Origin: CAWKOH01 sp963851245
GTDB taxonomy: Bacteria; Actinomycetota; Acidimicrobiia; Acidimicrobiales; Palsa-688
Reading direction: 5' to 3'
Assembly: GCA_963851245.1 (NCBI GenBank)
Contig: CAWKOH010000004.1
Coordinates: 434,001-498,000, forward strand
DNA length: 64,000 nt
In this document: positions 53,610 to 63,800 of the stretch, one piece after another
Numbering within the stretch: position 1 is the stretch's first letter
Layout of the letters: every line of letters begins with the position of its first letter
Translations under genes and position numbers: made by a program
The notes under the pieces: model-generated
Told to the model about the DNA's origin: nothing
Seen by the model: the letters and a program-made list of their open reading frames with translations, nothing else
The model's database searches: none

Positions 53610-55769
53610 TCAGGAACCGGTCGTCGTCGTCAGGTCGTACACCGTGACGCCACCGACCGTCGTCGAGCTGTAATGGCTGGTCACCCAGGACTCGATCGCC
53701 GACGACGTCGAGCTGCCGCCCGCTCCGGGGCCACCCGCCCCAGCACCACCGCCGCCAGAGGCGATGAAATAATGGATCTTGCCTTCGTGGACCAACTTCT
53801 CGAACTGGCTCAGTGTCGGGTACGGATCGGTTCCGTTGAACCCTCCGATGGCCATCACTGGATCGCCGGTGGCCAGCTGGTAGCCGGCCGCTTCGTTGGC
53901 TCCCACGGTCGCAGCAACCCATGTGTAATGCCCGGCGTCGCGGGACAGGAGTGCCTTCAGGGCCGCGCTCGGCTCGCTGGCATTTAGGAGCCCGCCGGCG
54001 TTGCCACCCGTGGGGAACGAACCCCCGCCAGTGGAGCCGCCTGTCCCGGCTGCGCCGCCCGGACCGGCCGGCGCAGTCGAACTCCGGCCGGCGCAGTCGA
54101 ACTCCCGGCCGGCGCAGTCGAACTCCCGGCCGGCGCAGTCGAACTCCCGGCCTGTCCTCCGAAGCCCGTCGGCCCGCCCCCTGCGAAGGCTCCGCCCGGA
54201 CGGAACCCTCCACCGGGGCCGCCCCGGCCGCCCGGAGCGCCGCCGAAGCCAGTCAGGCTGGCCGGCCCGGCCGAGGGGATAGCTCCCGTGTGCGGCGTGT
54301 TGACGGTGTCGAGGGTGTAGGCCGCCGGGGCGGCGAGAGCGGCCAGGAGAGCGCCGGTTGCGATGGCGGCGCGCACCGACCGGCCCATGACCGGCCAGGC
54401 GAGGAAGCCCACCGCGGCCAGCAGCCCAGCGACGAGGATCATTATCCGCAGCCACGGCAGCCATTCAGGTGTACGGTCCAGCAGAACCAATGACCACACC
54501 GCGGTTACGGCTGTAGTCACGGCGAGCACACTCCGGGCCAACCGGAGGTGCCGGTTGGCCCACACCAGGTAACCGGCCGAGCCGACCAGACCGCCGATGG
54601 GCGGGGCGAGAGCGACCGTGTAATAGGGGTGGATGATGCCCCGGCCCAGGCTGAACACCAGTCCGGTGACGACCAGCCATCCGCCCCACAGGAGAAGGGC
54701 CGCCCGGGTTCGGTTCCGGCGCGGCGCCCGCCTCGTCACATAGAGGCCGACCACGAGCAGGATCAGGGCCGCAGGCAGCAGCCAAGAGATCTGCGTTCCC
54801 ATGTCGGCGCCGAACAGGCGGGTCAGCCCGGTTGCTCCCCAGACCCCGCCCCGGCCGCCCCCGCCGCCCACACTCCCGGTCTCGTTGCCGGTGAGACGGC
54901 CGAAGCCGTTGTACCCAAAGATGAGGTTCCACAAGCTGTTGTTCTGCGATCCTCCGATGTACGGACGGTCGGCCGCCGGTGTCAGCTGCACCGCCGCTAC
55001 CCACCACCCGGCCGAGACCACCAGGGCCAGGAGGCCGTAGAGCAACTGCTTGATCCGCCGCCCGAGCGGACCTGGGGCGGCAACCAAGTAGACCGAGCGC
55101 GATCGCCGGGACCACGGTGAAGGCCTGCAACATCTTGGCCAGGAAGGCGAAGCCGACCAGCGCCCCGGTCATCACGATCCAACGCGTCCGGCCGCCCTCC
55201 ACCGCCCGGACCGTCGTATACGCCGCCAGCGTGATGAGCAGCACCATGAAGGCGTCCGGGTTGTCGTACCTGAACATCAGGGCGGCGACAGGAGTAAGGG
55301 CCGTCACTACGCCTGCCGCCAGCCCGGCGGCAGGCGGAAACCACCGCCGCACCGTGAGGTAGACGACGCCCACTGTTGCCACTCCTTCCAGGGCCTGTGG
55401 CACAAGGAGGCTCCATGAGCTCAGGCCAAAGACCCGGGCGGAGAGGTCCATGACCCAGAGCGAACCGGGCGACTTGTCCACCGTGATGAAGTTGGACGCG
55501 TCGAAGGACCCGAAGAAGAAGGCCTTCCAGCTCTTGGTGGAGGCCTGTACGGCGGCGGCATAGAAGCTGTTCGCCCACCCTGAAGCGTCCAGGCCCCAGA
55601 TGTACATGACCGCGGTTCCAACCAGTAGCAACAACAGAGCGGGCCGGACCCACGCCGGATCGTCAGAGCGGCCCCGCCATATCAAAGCGATGCGGCGCCT
55701 CCGGTGCGGCGCCGGCACTTCCTGGTCCGGACGACACTCCCGGGCAGGCGAGGTGACCGTCGCCGTCAT
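53610..55769 (-). CDS. GT-C family glycosyltransferase (GT39/YkcB-like), frameshifted
   Basis: About 720 residues. Polytopic N-terminal part with SFYAAAVQASTKSWKAFFFG, FITVDKSPGSLWVMDLSARV and YDNPDAFMVLLITLAAYTTV, typical of polyprenyl-phosphate-dependent mannosyltransferase-like proteins; a C-terminal exterior domain with VMAIGGFNGTDPYPTLSQFE. Between them lies a Gly/Pro/Ala-rich low-complexity stretch containing tandem AGSSTAP units. Frame changes occur near 55090 and in the repeat near 54085. It overlaps the GT2 gene by four bases, which may load its lipid-linked donor sugar. Confidence 0.85.
54064..54146. repeat. Four 21-bp tandem repeats, one shortened, inside the GT39 gene
   Basis: Units of CCGGCCGGCGCAGTCGAACTC at 54064-54084, 54085-54104, 54105-54125 and 54126-54146. 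The second lacks one C and is 20 bp, which throws the gene out of frame. Copies of 21 bp encode AGSSTAP. Confidence 0.9.
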
Positions 55770-56581
55770 CGAACCGGTCCGTGGAGTTGAGGCACGGCGG
55801 CGAGATAAGAGGGGCCGTGATGGCTCATCCGACGGTGGCGCCGGTTACCGGCTCGCAGGAGGCGCCATACTCCGCGCAAGTCGGCGGCCGCCGTGCTCAC
55901 GATGTCAACGCGTGAGTCCGAGTCGTCCACCCAATCGACGGCGACCTCGTGTATCCGCAGCCCGGCCCTTTGGGCCAGGACCAGAAGCTCGGTATCGAAG
56001 AACCAACTCGAGTCTTCGACCAGCGGCATCAGCTCTCTGGCCACATCCGCCCGCACGGCCTTGAAGCCGCACTGGGCGTCGCTGAACTGGCTCCTGAGGG
56101 CGGCGCGGAGGATCAGGTTGTACCCGCGGGAGATGATCTCGCGCTTGGCGCCTCGTTCCACTCTGGATCCTGCAGCCAAGCGTGTGCCGATAGCGATCTC
56201 GGCGTGGCCGGAGAGCAGCGGCGCCACCAGGGGTAGGAGAGCGTTGAGGCCGGTCGACAGGTCGACATCCATGTAAGCCACCACCTGGGCCTCCGACTGC
56301 GCCCAGACGTTCTTCACAGCCAGGCCCCGCCCTTTTTCCTTGAAATGCACGGCGACAACGCCTGGCAGGGCGGTGGCCAGGCGCTGGGCCAGCAGCCACG
56401 TGCGGTCAGTGCTGGCGTTGTCCGCAATGGTCACCACGGTTTTCAGCGGGAAGCGGGTGTCGAGGTAGCGGCGCAGGAGCCGGACGTTCTGCTCCAGGTC
56501 CTGCTCTTCGTTGTAGACCGGGATCACGATTTCCACGGCAGCTGGAGCCACGTCTGGAACTTGAAGCTCTGCAGTTGACAT
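55766..56581 (-). CDS. Family 2 glycosyltransferase (dolichyl-phosphate-mannose-synthase type)
   Basis: 271 residues. EIVIPVYNEEQDLEQNVRLL, ADNASTDRTWLLAQ, VAYMDVDLSTGLNALLPLVA (DxD) and SDAQCGFKAVRADVARELMP match Dpm1/GtrB-like enzymes that put a sugar on polyprenyl phosphate. No C-terminal membrane helices. Overlaps the GT39 gene, suggesting a donor-synthase and transferase pair for cell-envelope sugars. Confidence 0.92.
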   Translation of the reverse strand: MSTAELQVPDVAPAAVEIVIPVYNEEQDLEQNVRLLRRYLDTRFPLKTVVTIADNASTDRTWLLAQRLATALPGVVAVHFKEKGRGLAVKNVWAQSEAQVVAYMDVDLSTGLNALLPLVAPLLSGHAEIAIGTRLAAGSRVERGAKREIISRGYNLILRAALRSQFSDAQCGFKAVRADVARELMPLVEDSSWFFDTELLVLAQRAGLRIHEVAVDWVDDSDSRVDIVSTAAADLRGVWRLLRAGNRRHRRMSHHGPSYLAAVPQLHGPVR

Positions 56582-56654
56582 GACGCCCAGCGTGAACGGC
56601 GTTGCTGTGTCCCCGCTGGGGAAGGCCTGTGGCGACCCGCACAGCTTCGGGCGG

Positions 56655-58232
56655 TTATTTACGGTCCGCGGCCTCGGCGATGATGCGCTCGCCGGCGTTG
56701 CTCGGCGGAAGGGGCAGAGTCACCGTGAAAACGCTTCCCGCCCCATCTCCGGGCGAGGCCGAAACCGTCCCACCGTGCGCGGAAACGATGGCCCAGGCGA
56801 TAGACAATCCCAGACCCGAACCTCCGCTCGAGCGGGAGCGGGACTGGTCGGCTCGATAGAAGCGCTCGAACAGCCGCTCCGCCTCCTCCGGTGGGATGCC
56901 GGGGCCATCGTCCTCGACCCTCAGCACGACGCGGTCGTCGAGCTGGTCCACTCTTACCTTGGCCGTGGTGCCGGGCGGGGTGTGGGCTCGGACGTTGGCC
57001 AGCAGATTGTCGATGACCTGGCGCAGCCGGGCCGGGTCACCAACGACCTCGACCGGCTCGGAAGCCTCCAGCTGGAAGTCCCATTCCGGGCCGACGGCGG
57101 CCGCCGCATGGACAGCCTCCGCTGCCAGCCCGACCAGTTCCACCGGCACTCGCTCGAGCGGGCGTCCTTCGTCCATCCGGGCCAGTAACAACAAGTCGTC
57201 GACCAGGTGGCCCATCCTCGCCGTTTCGGACCGGATTCCGGCGATGACGCGGGTCAGGTCTTCCGGACGTTGGTTGGCACCTCGCTCGAAGAGCTCGGCG
57301 TATGCGGACACGGCTGCCAGAGGCGTGCGCAGCTCGTGGGATGCGTCGGAAACGAAACGCCGCAGCGTGCCTTGCGATCGCCGCAGATCGGAAAGGGTGG
57401 CCTCTCGGGCTGCGAAAGCTCCTTCGATGCGTCCAAGCATGGTGTTGATGACGCGGGCCAGCCTCCCCACCTCGGTCTTCGGCGTCTCGCCGGGGACTCG
57501 CCGGCCGAGCTCTCCTTGACTGATGGCCGCGGCCGTGCGTTCGATTGCCGACAGCGGCCGAAGCCCGACTCGCACCATCCACCAACCGATCAGCCCGGCG
57601 AGGATCAGCGCACCACCGGTAACCGCTAGTTCGATATTGAGCAGGCGATCGAGGGTCTGCTGCGCCCCGGAAAGGGGAAGGGCGACGACCAGGATGTCTC
57701 CCCCCGGAATCACCGATGCGTTCACCCGGAACGACGAATCACCCGCCTGGACGGCGCTGGCGTTGAAATTCCTGGATGAGGTCTGAGTGCGCTCCGCGGA
57801 CCCGCTCAGCGACGACAATTGGGCGGGCAGCTTCGGCTCCAGCTGCTTTCCACCCTCCTCGACATAGGGCTGTTGAGCGACGACCGTCCCGTTCTGCTGG
57901 AGCAAGGCGACGAAGGTGCCCGGCGCCAGGCGCTGGAAGTTCGAGGCGGCCGACCCCGTGTCCGGGTAGTCATCGTCCGGCGACGCCGCGGGTTGCGAGC
58001 CCTCGGCCGCTTGCGAACCGCCCGTTTGCGTGCCGCCGGGCCCAGGGCCGCCGGGCGGCCCGGACGGGTGGTACATGGCCTGGAGCACGGCGTCGTGTGT
58101 GGTTGCCAGCTGCTCGTCCACCCGGTTGATCAAGAACGACTTCAGCGACGAGTATGTGGCGAAGTCGGCGGCTACCAGAGCGACCAGGGCGACCGCTCCG
58201 AGGGCCAGAAGCAGCCGTGTCCGTAATGACAC
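56655..58232 (-). CDS. Sensor histidine kinase
   Basis: 525 residues. Helix 1 (RLLLALGAVALVALVAADFA), an exterior domain of about 150 residues with a Gly/Pro/Gln-rich insert (GPPGGPGPGGTQTGGSQ) and no Cys, helix 2 (LAVTGGALILAGLIGWWMV), HAMP, HisKA with SDASHELRTPLAAVSAYAEL, N-box QVIDNLLANVRAHTP, DDGPGIPPEEAE and GGSGLGLSIAWAIV. All boxes are intact. It follows the response regulator by 11 bp. Confidence 0.95.
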   Translation of the reverse strand: MSLRTRLLLALGAVALVALVAADFATYSSLKSFLINRVDEQLATTHDAVLQAMYHPSGPPGGPGPGGTQTGGSQAAEGSQPAASPDDDYPDTGSAASNFQRLAPGTFVALLQQNGTVVAQQPYVEEGGKQLEPKLPAQLSSLSGSAERTQTSSRNFNASAVQAGDSSFRVNASVIPGGDILVVALPLSGAQQTLDRLLNIELAVTGGALILAGLIGWWMVRVGLRPLSAIERTAAAISQGELGRRVPGETPKTEVGRLARVINTMLGRIEGAFAAREATLSDLRRSQGTLRRFVSDASHELRTPLAAVSAYAELFERGANQRPEDLTRVIAGIRSETARMGHLVDDLLLLARMDEGRPLERVPVELVGLAAEAVHAAAAVGPEWDFQLEASEPVEVVGDPARLRQVIDNLLANVRAHTPPGTTAKVRVDQLDDRVVLRVEDDGPGIPPEEAERLFERFYRADQSRSRSSGGSGLGLSIAWAIVSAHGGTVSASPGDGAGSVFTVTLPLPPSNAGERIIAEAADRK

Positions 58233-58243
58233 CTCGTCCCCTG

Positions 58244-58943
58244 TTAGCGCGGCTCGCGCAAGGCGTAGCCGACCAACCGGATGGTCTGAATGAGGGGTGG
58301 TCCGGTCGTGTCGAGCTTCTTGCGGAGATAGCTGACGTAGGTTTCGACCACATTCGGGTCCCCGCCGAAGTCGTAATGCCAGACGTGATCCAGTATCTGC
58401 GCCTTGGAGAGCACCCGTCGGGGATTCAGCAGGAAGAAGCGAAGAAGGGAGAACTCCGTCGCAGTCAGCTGAATCGGGGATCCAGATCGCCAGACCTCGT
58501 GGGATTCCTCGTCCATCTCCACATCGGCGAAGCGGAGCCGGCCGTCGCCTGGCTCCACCGACCCGGTCCGTCGCAGTATGGCCCGGACCCGGGCCACCAC
58601 TTCTGCGAGTGAGAAGGGCTTGGTCACATAGTCGTCGCCGCCCACGGTCAGCCCCGCGACCTTGTCCTCCACCCCGTCACGGGCGGTCAGGAAGAGGATC
58701 GGTACCCGGATGCCGTCGGCTCGCAGCCGGCGGGTGACTTCGAGCCCGTCCAGGTCGGGAAGCATGATGTCGAGGACGATCAAATCCGGAGCTCGCTCCT
58801 GCCGCGGATGCCAGAGCCGTGCGCCCGGTGCTTGCCTCATCGACCTCGAACCCCTCGTAGCGGAGAGACGTGGCAACGGCGTCGACGATCGAGGGTTCGT
58901 CGTCGACTACCAGGACTCTGCGCTTTCCGTCAAGCACGGACAT
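58244..58943 (-). CDS. OmpR-family response regulator (one frameshift)
   Basis: About 232 residues. Receiver start RVLVVDDEPSIVDAVATSL, phospho-Asp in PDLIVLDIMLPDLDGLEVTR, Lys in GDDYVTKPFSLAEVVARVRA; winged helix with QLTATEFSLLRFFLLNPRRV and VVETYVSYLRKKLDTTGPPL. One indel near 58800-58820 separates the first 55 residues from the rest. ATG 58943 has GGAGGT six bases upstream. A GCTGTGA direct repeat lies 57 bp upstream, suggesting autoregulation. Confidence 0.9.
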
Positions 58944-58999
58944 CTGGATACCTCCACCACCGAGCATGTCACCGGATCCTTCGCGATCGCTGAATGACC

Positions 59000-59018
59000 G
59001 CTGTGAGTCAGCTGTGAA
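59000..59018 (+). promoter_or_regulatory. 11-bp-phased GCTGTGA direct repeat (response-regulator box)
   Basis: GCTGTGAG at 59000-59007 and GCTGTGAA at 59011-59018, again 11 bp apart, between the response regulator (start 58943, leftward) and the Ser-rich secreted protein (start 59130, rightward). Same sequence, phase and orientation relative to the leftward gene as the box at 53565. Confidence 0.7.
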
Positions 59019-59129
59019 AGTGGCGAGCCATTTCTACGGCAGGCGTCAGTGAGTTGCCAGGCTGATCCCAGGTGAGGCGTTTCGAATGGGTTCCAGCGGG
59101 TCAGATCGGCCTGCGAAGGAGGATCAACC

Positions 59130-59477
59130 ATGAAACTCAAGAGACCGGTTCTCGCAGCCGGGGCGGCCCTCGGAGCCTTCGGGCTGAGCTTTGGGGTCGG
59201 AATGTCGATGGCGGGAGCTTCTACGAGCACGAAGTCGTCCACTACCGGCTCGACCGCTGTCCTGTCGTCGTCGACCTCGGGGTCCTCGACTACATCGCCT
59301 GGCTCCACGGGCTCGTCCGGGGCGTCGGGATCGTCCGGGTCGTCGGGCTCGTCGACGACGTCCCCGCCGGCTAATGGCGCTCCGCCGTCATCTATGGCAA
59401 ACGGGTGCACGCACTCGGGGAGTTCGTCCGGGTCAGGTAGGAGCAGCTCGGGCTCCTCATCCAGCACGGGGTCCTGA
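59130..59477 (+). CDS. Ser/Gly/Thr-rich exported protein
   Basis: 115 residues. Signal peptide KRPVLAAGAALGAFGLSFGV ending near AGAS; the mature part is low-complexity Ser, Thr and Gly with a single Cys (NGCTHSG). A very strong AAGGAGG site precedes the ATG. Divergent from the two-component genes and separated by their putative box, so it may be a target. Function unknown; disordered surface protein likely. Confidence 0.65.
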   Translation: MKLKRPVLAAGAALGAFGLSFGVGMSMAGASTSTKSSTTGSTAVLSSSTSGSSTTSPGSTGSSGASGSSGSSGSSTTSPPANGAPPSSMANGCTHSGSSSGSGRSSSGSSSSTGS

Positions 59478-59492
59478 CGTCCCGTACTTCAG

Positions 59493-59539
59493 CCTCTCCG
59501 CCGGCATCGGGCCCGTCTCATTGGCTGCCGGCGGAGAGG
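59493..59539 (+). terminator. Long hairpin after the Ser-rich gene
   Basis: CCTCTCCGCCGGC and GCCGGCGGAGAGG form a perfect 13-bp stem with a 21-base loop, 16 bases after the stop at 59477. There is no T tract, which is common for actinobacterial terminators. The rest of 59478-59712 shows nothing recognisable. Confidence 0.7.
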
Positions 59540-59712
59540 CCTGAGGCGGACCACCGAAACCTCCACATGTTCCTCTTGCGGGTCGGCGCTACGCCCGCCA
59601 GGATGTCTCCACCGGAACCTCCCGGAGCTTTGGCCTCCTTTGTCGCAACCGATCGGGGCGTTGCCTCTTCGCCGGCCGCGCTGGCCTTCATGCCTAGCGA
59701 TAAGGAGATTCC

Positions 59713-60204
59713 ATGTCCCGTTCGATCGACCTGTTCATCGATGCCGATCAACCGCCCGACGAGCTGGCGGCCGCGCTCGGCCGTGTTTTGGGCTCAGCCC
59801 TGGAGAAGGACTCCGCGACCGGCGCCTGGCTGCTGCGCCGAGGCGACGTCCAGGCCAGCCTGACTGAGCACCCCTTTGCTGACGACGAAGACCTGCCGTT
59901 CACGCGGTTCAGATACTCGTTGTCGGCTCGAGTGGCGAACACGGTTCGCCTTCAGGACGCGCCAGCCACAGTCCTGTTGCGGCGGATCGCCGATCTGACC
60001 CAGCGTCAGCTCGGTCTGCCCGTGCTGCTGGTAATGGACCTGCAGTACCGAGACCAACCGGCGGAAGCTGCTACAGAGGCGGTCCCGTTGACCGACGGGC
60101 CGGCGGGTGTGGCAGACGCGGCGACAGGTGACGTGGACGCGGCGTCGGATGAGGTGGACACAGTCGGGGGTGACGCCGCACCGGCGCTCGGAGACCGCGG
60201 GTGA
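59713..60204 (+). CDS. Uncharacterised acidic protein, possible immunity partner
   Basis: 163 residues. Opening SRSIDLFIDADQPPDELAAA, then TRFRYSLSARVANTVRLQD, LLVMDLQYRD, and an acidic, repetitive tail rich in Asp, Ala and Thr. No family recognised with certainty. Its stop overlaps the start of the next gene (GTGA), which encodes a nuclease-like domain, so an immunity or regulatory role is a reasonable hypothesis. ATG preceded by AAGGAGA. Confidence 0.6.
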   Translation: MSRSIDLFIDADQPPDELAAALGRVLGSALEKDSATGAWLLRRGDVQASLTEHPFADDEDLPFTRFRYSLSARVANTVRLQDAPATVLLRRIADLTQRQLGLPVLLVMDLQYRDQPAEAATEAVPLTDGPAGVADAATGDVDAASDEVDTVGGDAAPALGDRG

Positions 60205-60809
60205 GACCCGCCGACTACCGTCAGATCCCTGGTGAACGCGACTGGCGCCCGGTCCTGGCGTCCCCGCCGCTGTGCGGAGAGGATCATGGTCGCCAACCGG
60301 GCGCAGTCGATGAGCGGGCCCGGCGGTTGAGCCACGAGGAGATGGCGGTGGCCGACCGGCTGGCATCGGAGGGACACCACGTTCGTTCGCTCCCTGACGG
60401 TCGCGGCCGCGGTCGGATGGCCGACCTGGAGGCGTGCGGGGTCGCCGTCGAGGTCAAATCGTGGCTATCCCTGGCTGAACGAGAAGGACGGGCTCCGAGT
60501 CCCGGGTCAATCCTGAACAAGCTGATCGATGCCGGTCGCCAGGCCGCGACGGTCGTGCTCAATGGGTATGGGACCGGCCTGACAGAGGGGGCCGCCCGTC
60601 GAGGCATGGCTCTTTACTCCGCTCGCCCTGATACCGGGCCGCTTACATCAGTGCGGGTCCTTGGCGACGGATTCGACCTGGCTTGGACCCGTCTCCCGGA
60701 ACTGAACGTGGGCCGTTCCAAGGCCCATACCGGCGTGGTGGTGGAATCGGGGCGGAGGGGGGTGACGTCGAGCTTGCCTGCGGTCGCCGATGTTGGGCTC
60801 GGGTCCTAG
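60201..60809 (+). CDS. Protein with CdiA-C-like PD-(D/E)xK nuclease domain
   Basis: 202 residues. From residue 46: EEMAVADRLASEGHHVRSLP, then RMADLEACGVAVEVKSWLSL, then NKLIDAGRQAATVVLNG. This order (Glu helix, Asp, Glu-x-Lys, Gln-Ala helix) is that of the CdiA C-terminal tRNA-nuclease family: probable catalytic E46/E47, D75, E84, K86. There is no delivery domain or signal peptide; 45 unmatched residues precede the domain. GTG start coupled to the upstream gene. Nuclease fold is likely; toxicity and target are inference. Confidence 0.65.
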   Translation: MRPADYRQIPGERDWRPVLASPPLCGEDHGRQPGAVDERARRLSHEEMAVADRLASEGHHVRSLPDGRGRGRMADLEACGVAVEVKSWLSLAEREGRAPSPGSILNKLIDAGRQAATVVLNGYGTGLTEGAARRGMALYSARPDTGPLTSVRVLGDGFDLAWTRLPELNVGRSKAHTGVVVESGRRGVTSSLPAVADVGLGS

Positions 60810-60848
60810 GTCCGGACCAAGTGACGCCGGCTGCGCGAAGCTGCCTCC

Positions 60849-63800
60849 GTGAGTCAGACGGGTCAGTCCGAGTGGGCGGCGCAGCTGGCGGCCCTCTTGC
60901 CCGGCCAGGCCCCCGATGCCGACGCGGCCTCCTTGGAAAGCCGGGCTCCGGCGAGCTATCGCGACCTGACCCCCCCGGAGGAGGCCGCTCATGACCTGGC
61001 GGAGTTGGGCGAGCTTTTCGAGGCCACACAATCCGGCGAGGCCCAACCGGCCGGTGCCGCATTCGGTGGTCGTCACCGGTTGGTAGTTCGCCCGGCGCGC
61101 GACGATGCTTACACTTTTCGGATCCGCCGGTTCGGAGAAGGCGGGATAGAGCTAACGACCTTCCTGCCCGTCTTGGAAAGCTTCGGACTGGTGGTCGTCG
61201 AGTCGATCCCGCATCTCATCGCGCCGGGCCCGGACCGAGAACCCGCCGTTCACATCGACGACATAGGTGTGCGCACTGAGACTCCTTACGGTCCCGAAGC
61301 GCTGCGATTCGTCCCGGAAATCCATGGACCTCGCTTGGTCGACGCCCTGGAGGCGCTGGCTCGGGGCGCGACCGACGTCGACTCTCTTAACCGGCTCGTC
61401 ATCATGGCCGGCTTCGACTGGCGGCAGGTGATGGTGCTGAGGACCTACCTGCGCTATTGGCTCCAGACCGGCAGGGGCCTCTCCTGGGCGGACCTGTCGG
61501 ATCCACTCGTTGATTTCCCTGATGTAGCCCGGGCCCTTATCGGATACTTCCAGGCCCGTTTCGACCCCGAGATGGCTACAGCTGCCGGCCCCGAACCGGG
61601 TCTATCGGCAGCTGAGCGCTTTCGGTGCACGGCCGGACTCGACCTCGTTCCCCGGCTCGAGCAGGACCGCGTCCTCCGCGGCTATCTGGGCCTCATCGAC
61701 TCCACGTTGCGGACCAACTTCTTTCACCGCGACGCATCGGGCGAGCCCCGCTCCCACGTCGTCATCAAGCTCGACAGTGCCTCCGTACCGGAGCTGCCGG
61801 CGCCACGGCCCAAGGTCGAAACGTTCGTGCACGGGCCGTTGGTCGAGGCGATACACCTGCGAGCCGGACTTATCGCCAGGGGAGGAATCCGGTCCAGCGA
61901 CCGGCCCGACGATTTCCGCACGGAAGTGCTGGACCTCGCCTTCGCTCAGGTCAAGAAGAACGCCATCATTGTTCCCACCGGGGCCAAGGGAGGATTCGTT
62001 TGCCGGGGACCGGCCGGCAACGGCCCTTCGCAACCTGCAGGTGCGCCGCTGAGCGGAGCCCGGTCCGGCGCCAGCCAGCCTGGACCGGCGCAAGTGAAAG
62101 CGGCCTACGAGGCCTTCGTCGGTGCTCTGCTCGAGATCACCGACAACATCGGCAGCGGGCAGGTGGTACATCCACCGGGTGTGGTCGCCATCGACGGACC
62201 TGATCCGTACCTGGTCGTGGCGGCGGACAAGGGCACCGCGACGTTTTCCGACCTGGCCAACTCGATCAGCGAGAAGGCCGGATTCTGGCTGGGCGACGCG
62301 TTCGCCTCGGGCGGTTCACGCGGCTACGACCACAAGGCGATGGGCATCACCGCCCGAGGAGCCTGGGTGGCGGTACGAAGGCACTTCCATCAGTTGGGCA
62401 TCGATGTCCAGTCCGACCCCGTCAGGGTGGTCGGGGTAGGCGACATGTCCGGTGACGTGTTCGGAAACGGCATGTTGCAGAGCCGCGCCATCCGCCTGGT
62501 CGCGGCCTTCGATCATCGCCACGTGTTCCTCGATCCCGACCCCGACCCAGAAAGCTCGTACGAGGAGCGATCGCGACTGGCCCGGTTGCCCGTCTCCGGC
62601 TGGGCCGATTACCGACCGGAGTTGATCTCCCGGGGTGGAGGAGTGTGGCCGCGCGACGCCAAGTCGGTCCCGCTGGCTCCGGCCGCGAGGAGAGCATTGG
62701 GGGTGGAGCGGGAATCGCTCAGCCCGCCCGAGCTCATCTCCGCGGTGCTGGCGGCTCCCGTCGACCTCATTTGGTTCGGCGGCATCGGCACTTATATCAA
62801 AGCGCCCGGGGAATCGGACGCCGATGTCGGCGATCATGCCAACGACGTCGTCCGGATAACGTCCGACGAGGTCAGGGCACGCGTCATAGCCGAGGGAGCC
62901 AATCTGGGCATAACCCAGCGAGCCCGGATCCGGTACAGCCGCCGGGGCGGCCGGATCAACGCCGATTTCATCGACAATGCCGCCGGCGTGGCGACTTCCG
63001 ACCGCGAGGTGAACCTCAAGATCCTCCTCGCTTTGGCCATAGAGCAAGGCCGCCTGGCGGCCGACGATCGTGACCGGTACCTGACCATCTCCGAAGATGA
63101 GGTGGCCTCCGACGTTCTTCGTCAGGTGGACCACAGCGTCGGTGCCCTCAACCGGGCGGTGCCCGGCAGCGCCCAGGAACTGCAAGCTTACGAAGCCTTG
63201 ATCGAAAGCCTCGAACAGGATGGCCGTCTGGACCGCGAGGTCGAGTTCCTTCCGTCCAGGGACGAGATGCAGGTGCGCCAAGAGGCGGGCGCCGGCCTTA
63301 TCCGGCCCGAGCTGGCCGTGCTCCTGGCGTACGCCAAGTCAGACCTGGTCGGGGCGATCGAGAACTCTCCAACCGTCGGGGATCCGTCGTTCCTCGACGC
63401 CGTCGTCGCCTATTTTCCGAAGCCGATAAGGGAGTCGTTCGGCGATCTGGTTCCCAGGCACCGCCTATACCCGCAGCTGGTCGCAACCGATGTTGCCGGC
63501 GAGATCGTCGATCAACTCGGCGTCATCTGGGCCCACGAGACGTCGGCAGAGCTGGGCCGGGGCCTGGACGAGGTGGCCGCTGCGTTCTGGTTCACGCGGC
63601 GGATCACCAGGGCAGGCGACCTCTGGTCGGAACTCGAGCAGCTGTCGCCGACGATCTCCGCGGACGCCGAGTCCGCTCTGCATGCGACTGTGAGCCGGGC
63701 TGTGATCGACCTGGCCCGCGCCTATCTGACCCGTCCCGGGACGATTGACATGCCGGCCATCCTCGCGACTGACGAGGAGGCGGCCGACGCCCTCGTCTCC

